Below are positions 58,901 to 61,900 of a DNA stretch of 64,000 bases, piece after piece (the first letter of the stretch is position 1; each line of letters begins with the position of its first letter). The notes under the pieces were generated by a model that was given only the letters and a program-made list of their open reading frames with translations, ran no database searches and was not told the DNA's origin. The DNA is from Candidatus Nanoarchaeia archaeon (lineage in GTDB: Archaea > Nanobdellota > Nanobdellia > Woesearchaeales > JANQNE01), in the NCBI GenBank assembly GCA_028279725.1, contig JANQNE010000010.1, positions 150,012-214,011 of the forward strand, in the 5' to 3' direction. The translations under genes and the position numbers were made by a program.

Positions 58901-61900
58901 CCTTCATCAAAACTCCAATAGCTTACAACATCCGAAGGAGCATTTGAATTATTACAACTATCGTAATAATCAGCAGTTCCATCACTATCATTATCAGGTG
59001 TTTCACAGTATCCATAACTTACCAATCCTTTCTGATAATGTTCATAAACTTCTGAAGCACTTAGGCTTCTGTTATATATCACAGCCTCATCCAACTGTCC
59101 GTCAAAGAACATATCATTTGCACCAGGCCTTCTTCCAAGATTAAGATTGTCTGTTGATGCATGAAGTATTCCTGCAGATACAGAACCATCTTCTTCACCA
59201 TCCACATACACCTTGACTACTGAACCATTCCATGTCATAAATAGATGATACCACTGATCAGCGTTCCATGTGGTAGTTGATGTACTGAACCAGTTAGAGC
59301 TTCCATCCCAGAATACTCCTCCCAATCTTCCATCAGGGATCTGCGTTGCATATCCATCTTCAAACATCAGGAATATATAACCAGTAGTATCGCTGATTAC
59401 TCTCATATTTTTATCAGATGAAGAACTGAAAGCATTATCTAATCTTACCCAAACCCCCATACTTCCCTCACTCCTCGCATTCACATCACCATCATCGAGC
59501 TGCATATTCAGATCAACATAATCTCCACTTCCATCAAGTTGTACAGCACCTTCGACCTTTCCTGTGGAATTCCATGTTGCATCTCCAGCTAACGTTCCTG
59601 GATTGCTATCATAACTATCATAAGCAGTGCTTCCATTCTGTTCTTCAAAACTCCACATACTGATCATACCGCTAGGTGCAGCGCTATTATTACATCCATC
59701 ATACACATCACACAATCCGTCACCATCTGAATTATTGCATGATTCTGTTATTGTCACATTATTACTTGAACTAACAGCACTTCCATTCAATCCATACTGG
59801 TCAATTGGAGTAACTGTAACGTTCCACACCTCTCCGATAGCAGTCTCTTCAGTTATAGTTATATTATTTCCATATCCACTCAATCCAGCTTGATAGTTTG
59901 CTGCAATCTGTTCAGCTGTCAAAGTATAATTATAAACCTTAACTTCATCTATAGTTCCATTAAAGTATAGCTGCCCTCCTCCAGCATAACTTCCTATATT
60001 GAACAGATTACTAGAGCTTACTGATCCGCTATTTCCAGTAATGCTTTCATTATAAGCAAGGCTTCCGTTGATATAAATATGCACTTGATCATCTCTGTCA
60101 AACACTGCAACTGCATGATACCATTGATCTTCATTTAATGCTGTAGCAGTGCTGCTTGAATGCTGATTTGGTCCAGTTGTACTGTCTATACTTGCCGCTA
60201 ATCTGTTATTACTATCAACACCCATCCCATATCCTGTATTTCCAGCTGCTCCTTTATTGAGTATGTATTGATATGCATTGTTTAGATTCTTGGGATATAC
60301 CCATGCTTCCAAAGTAAAGTCACCAGTTCCAAAGTCTAGGCTGTCTTTATCACCTATTTGGACATTATCTCCTGATCCATCAAACTCATACCCTCCACCA
60401 ACCTTTCCATCAGTTGTATAATAAGCTGCACCCCTACTTACTGCTCCATTATTATCATATCCAGAATAATCATAGATTGTATCTCCGTAATTAAATGGAA
60501 TATTTAGTACAGTTGTACTTTCTCCATCTTTGATCCAGTTATATACTATGCTGACATTATTTCCGTCTGGATCACTATATTCGACATTAGCAGTCAGATT
60601 CTCTATCTCAGTTGCATCAACAGGTGTTATATTCACTGACGTGATGCTTGGCGATCCTTGTGTTGAAGTGCTCGCTACATTACTTGAACTTACAGTACTT
60701 CCATTCAATCCATGCTCATCAATAGCTGTAACGCTCAAATTCCATACTTCTCCAACATAAGTCTCTTCAGCCATAGTCATATTATTTTGATGTCCAGCCA
60801 ATCCAGCTTGATAGTTAACAGCAATCTGTTCTGCAGATAATGCATGTCCATAAACTTTAACTTCATCAACACTTCCGTTGAAATACAATGAATTGAATGC
60901 ATAGCTTCCTATCTTCATAGGAGAAGAAGAACTTACTGTTCCTGCATTGTTATATATATCTTCACTATAGGCAAGGCTCCCATTGATATAGATATACACC
61001 TTATCACTTCTGTCAAATACCATAACTGCATGATACCATTGATTTTCACTTACTGCTGTAGCAGCACTATGAGCATGCTGATTAGGTCCAGCAGTGATGC
61101 TTGCTGCTAACCTGTTGCTTGTTATGCTAATACCATATCCATTTGTACCTAATGCTCCTTTATTGACTACACACATAAAGCTTCCATCCAGTTTCTTAGG
61201 ATATACCCATGCTTCCAGAGTAAAGTCACCAGTTCCAAAGTCTAAGCTTCCGTCTGCTGGATCTCCTATATCAACCCTATCTCCGCTTCCATCAAAATGC
61301 ATAGCACCTCCAACAGGACCATTAGTGAAATAATATACATCTCCAACAACACTTCCATCATTCTCATAACTGCTGAAGTCATACACAGTTGAACCATTAT
61401 TGAAAGGCATATTCAGCACAGCAACACTCTCATTGTTCTTCCTCCAGTCATATACTAGATTCACATTATCACCATCAGCATCACTATATTCAACACTAGC
61501 AGTAATATTATCATCCAATCCCAAGCTTGAAGGACTTATATTGAAAGAACTTACTGTAGGGGCTCTGTTCGGAGCAGGTGTTGAAGCTAAGTTGCTAGAA
61601 TAAACAGTACTGCCGTTCAATCCATTCTCATCTATTGGTGTTACACTTACATTCCAAACTTCATAATTATCTGTTTCCTGTGAAACTGTTACATTGTTTC
61701 CACGTCCAGCCAATCCAGCTTGATAATTAGCTGCAACCTGTTCCGCTGACAATTTATAATTATATATTTGTACTTCATCAATAGAACCATTGAAATTACT
61801 AATTCCTGCAAATATCTGCGCTCTTCCAAGCTCCATACTTGCATTGCTTGCCCAGCTTCCAGTATAGCCATTATTTCCTGCAAGAGTTCCATTTACGTAA

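Noticed and set aside
56636..59076. Regularly spaced near-identical repeats that might be a CRISPR array
   Set aside because: Repeats are ~220 bp with ~520-bp intervals and all code in frame for one protein; there is no cas gene nearby.
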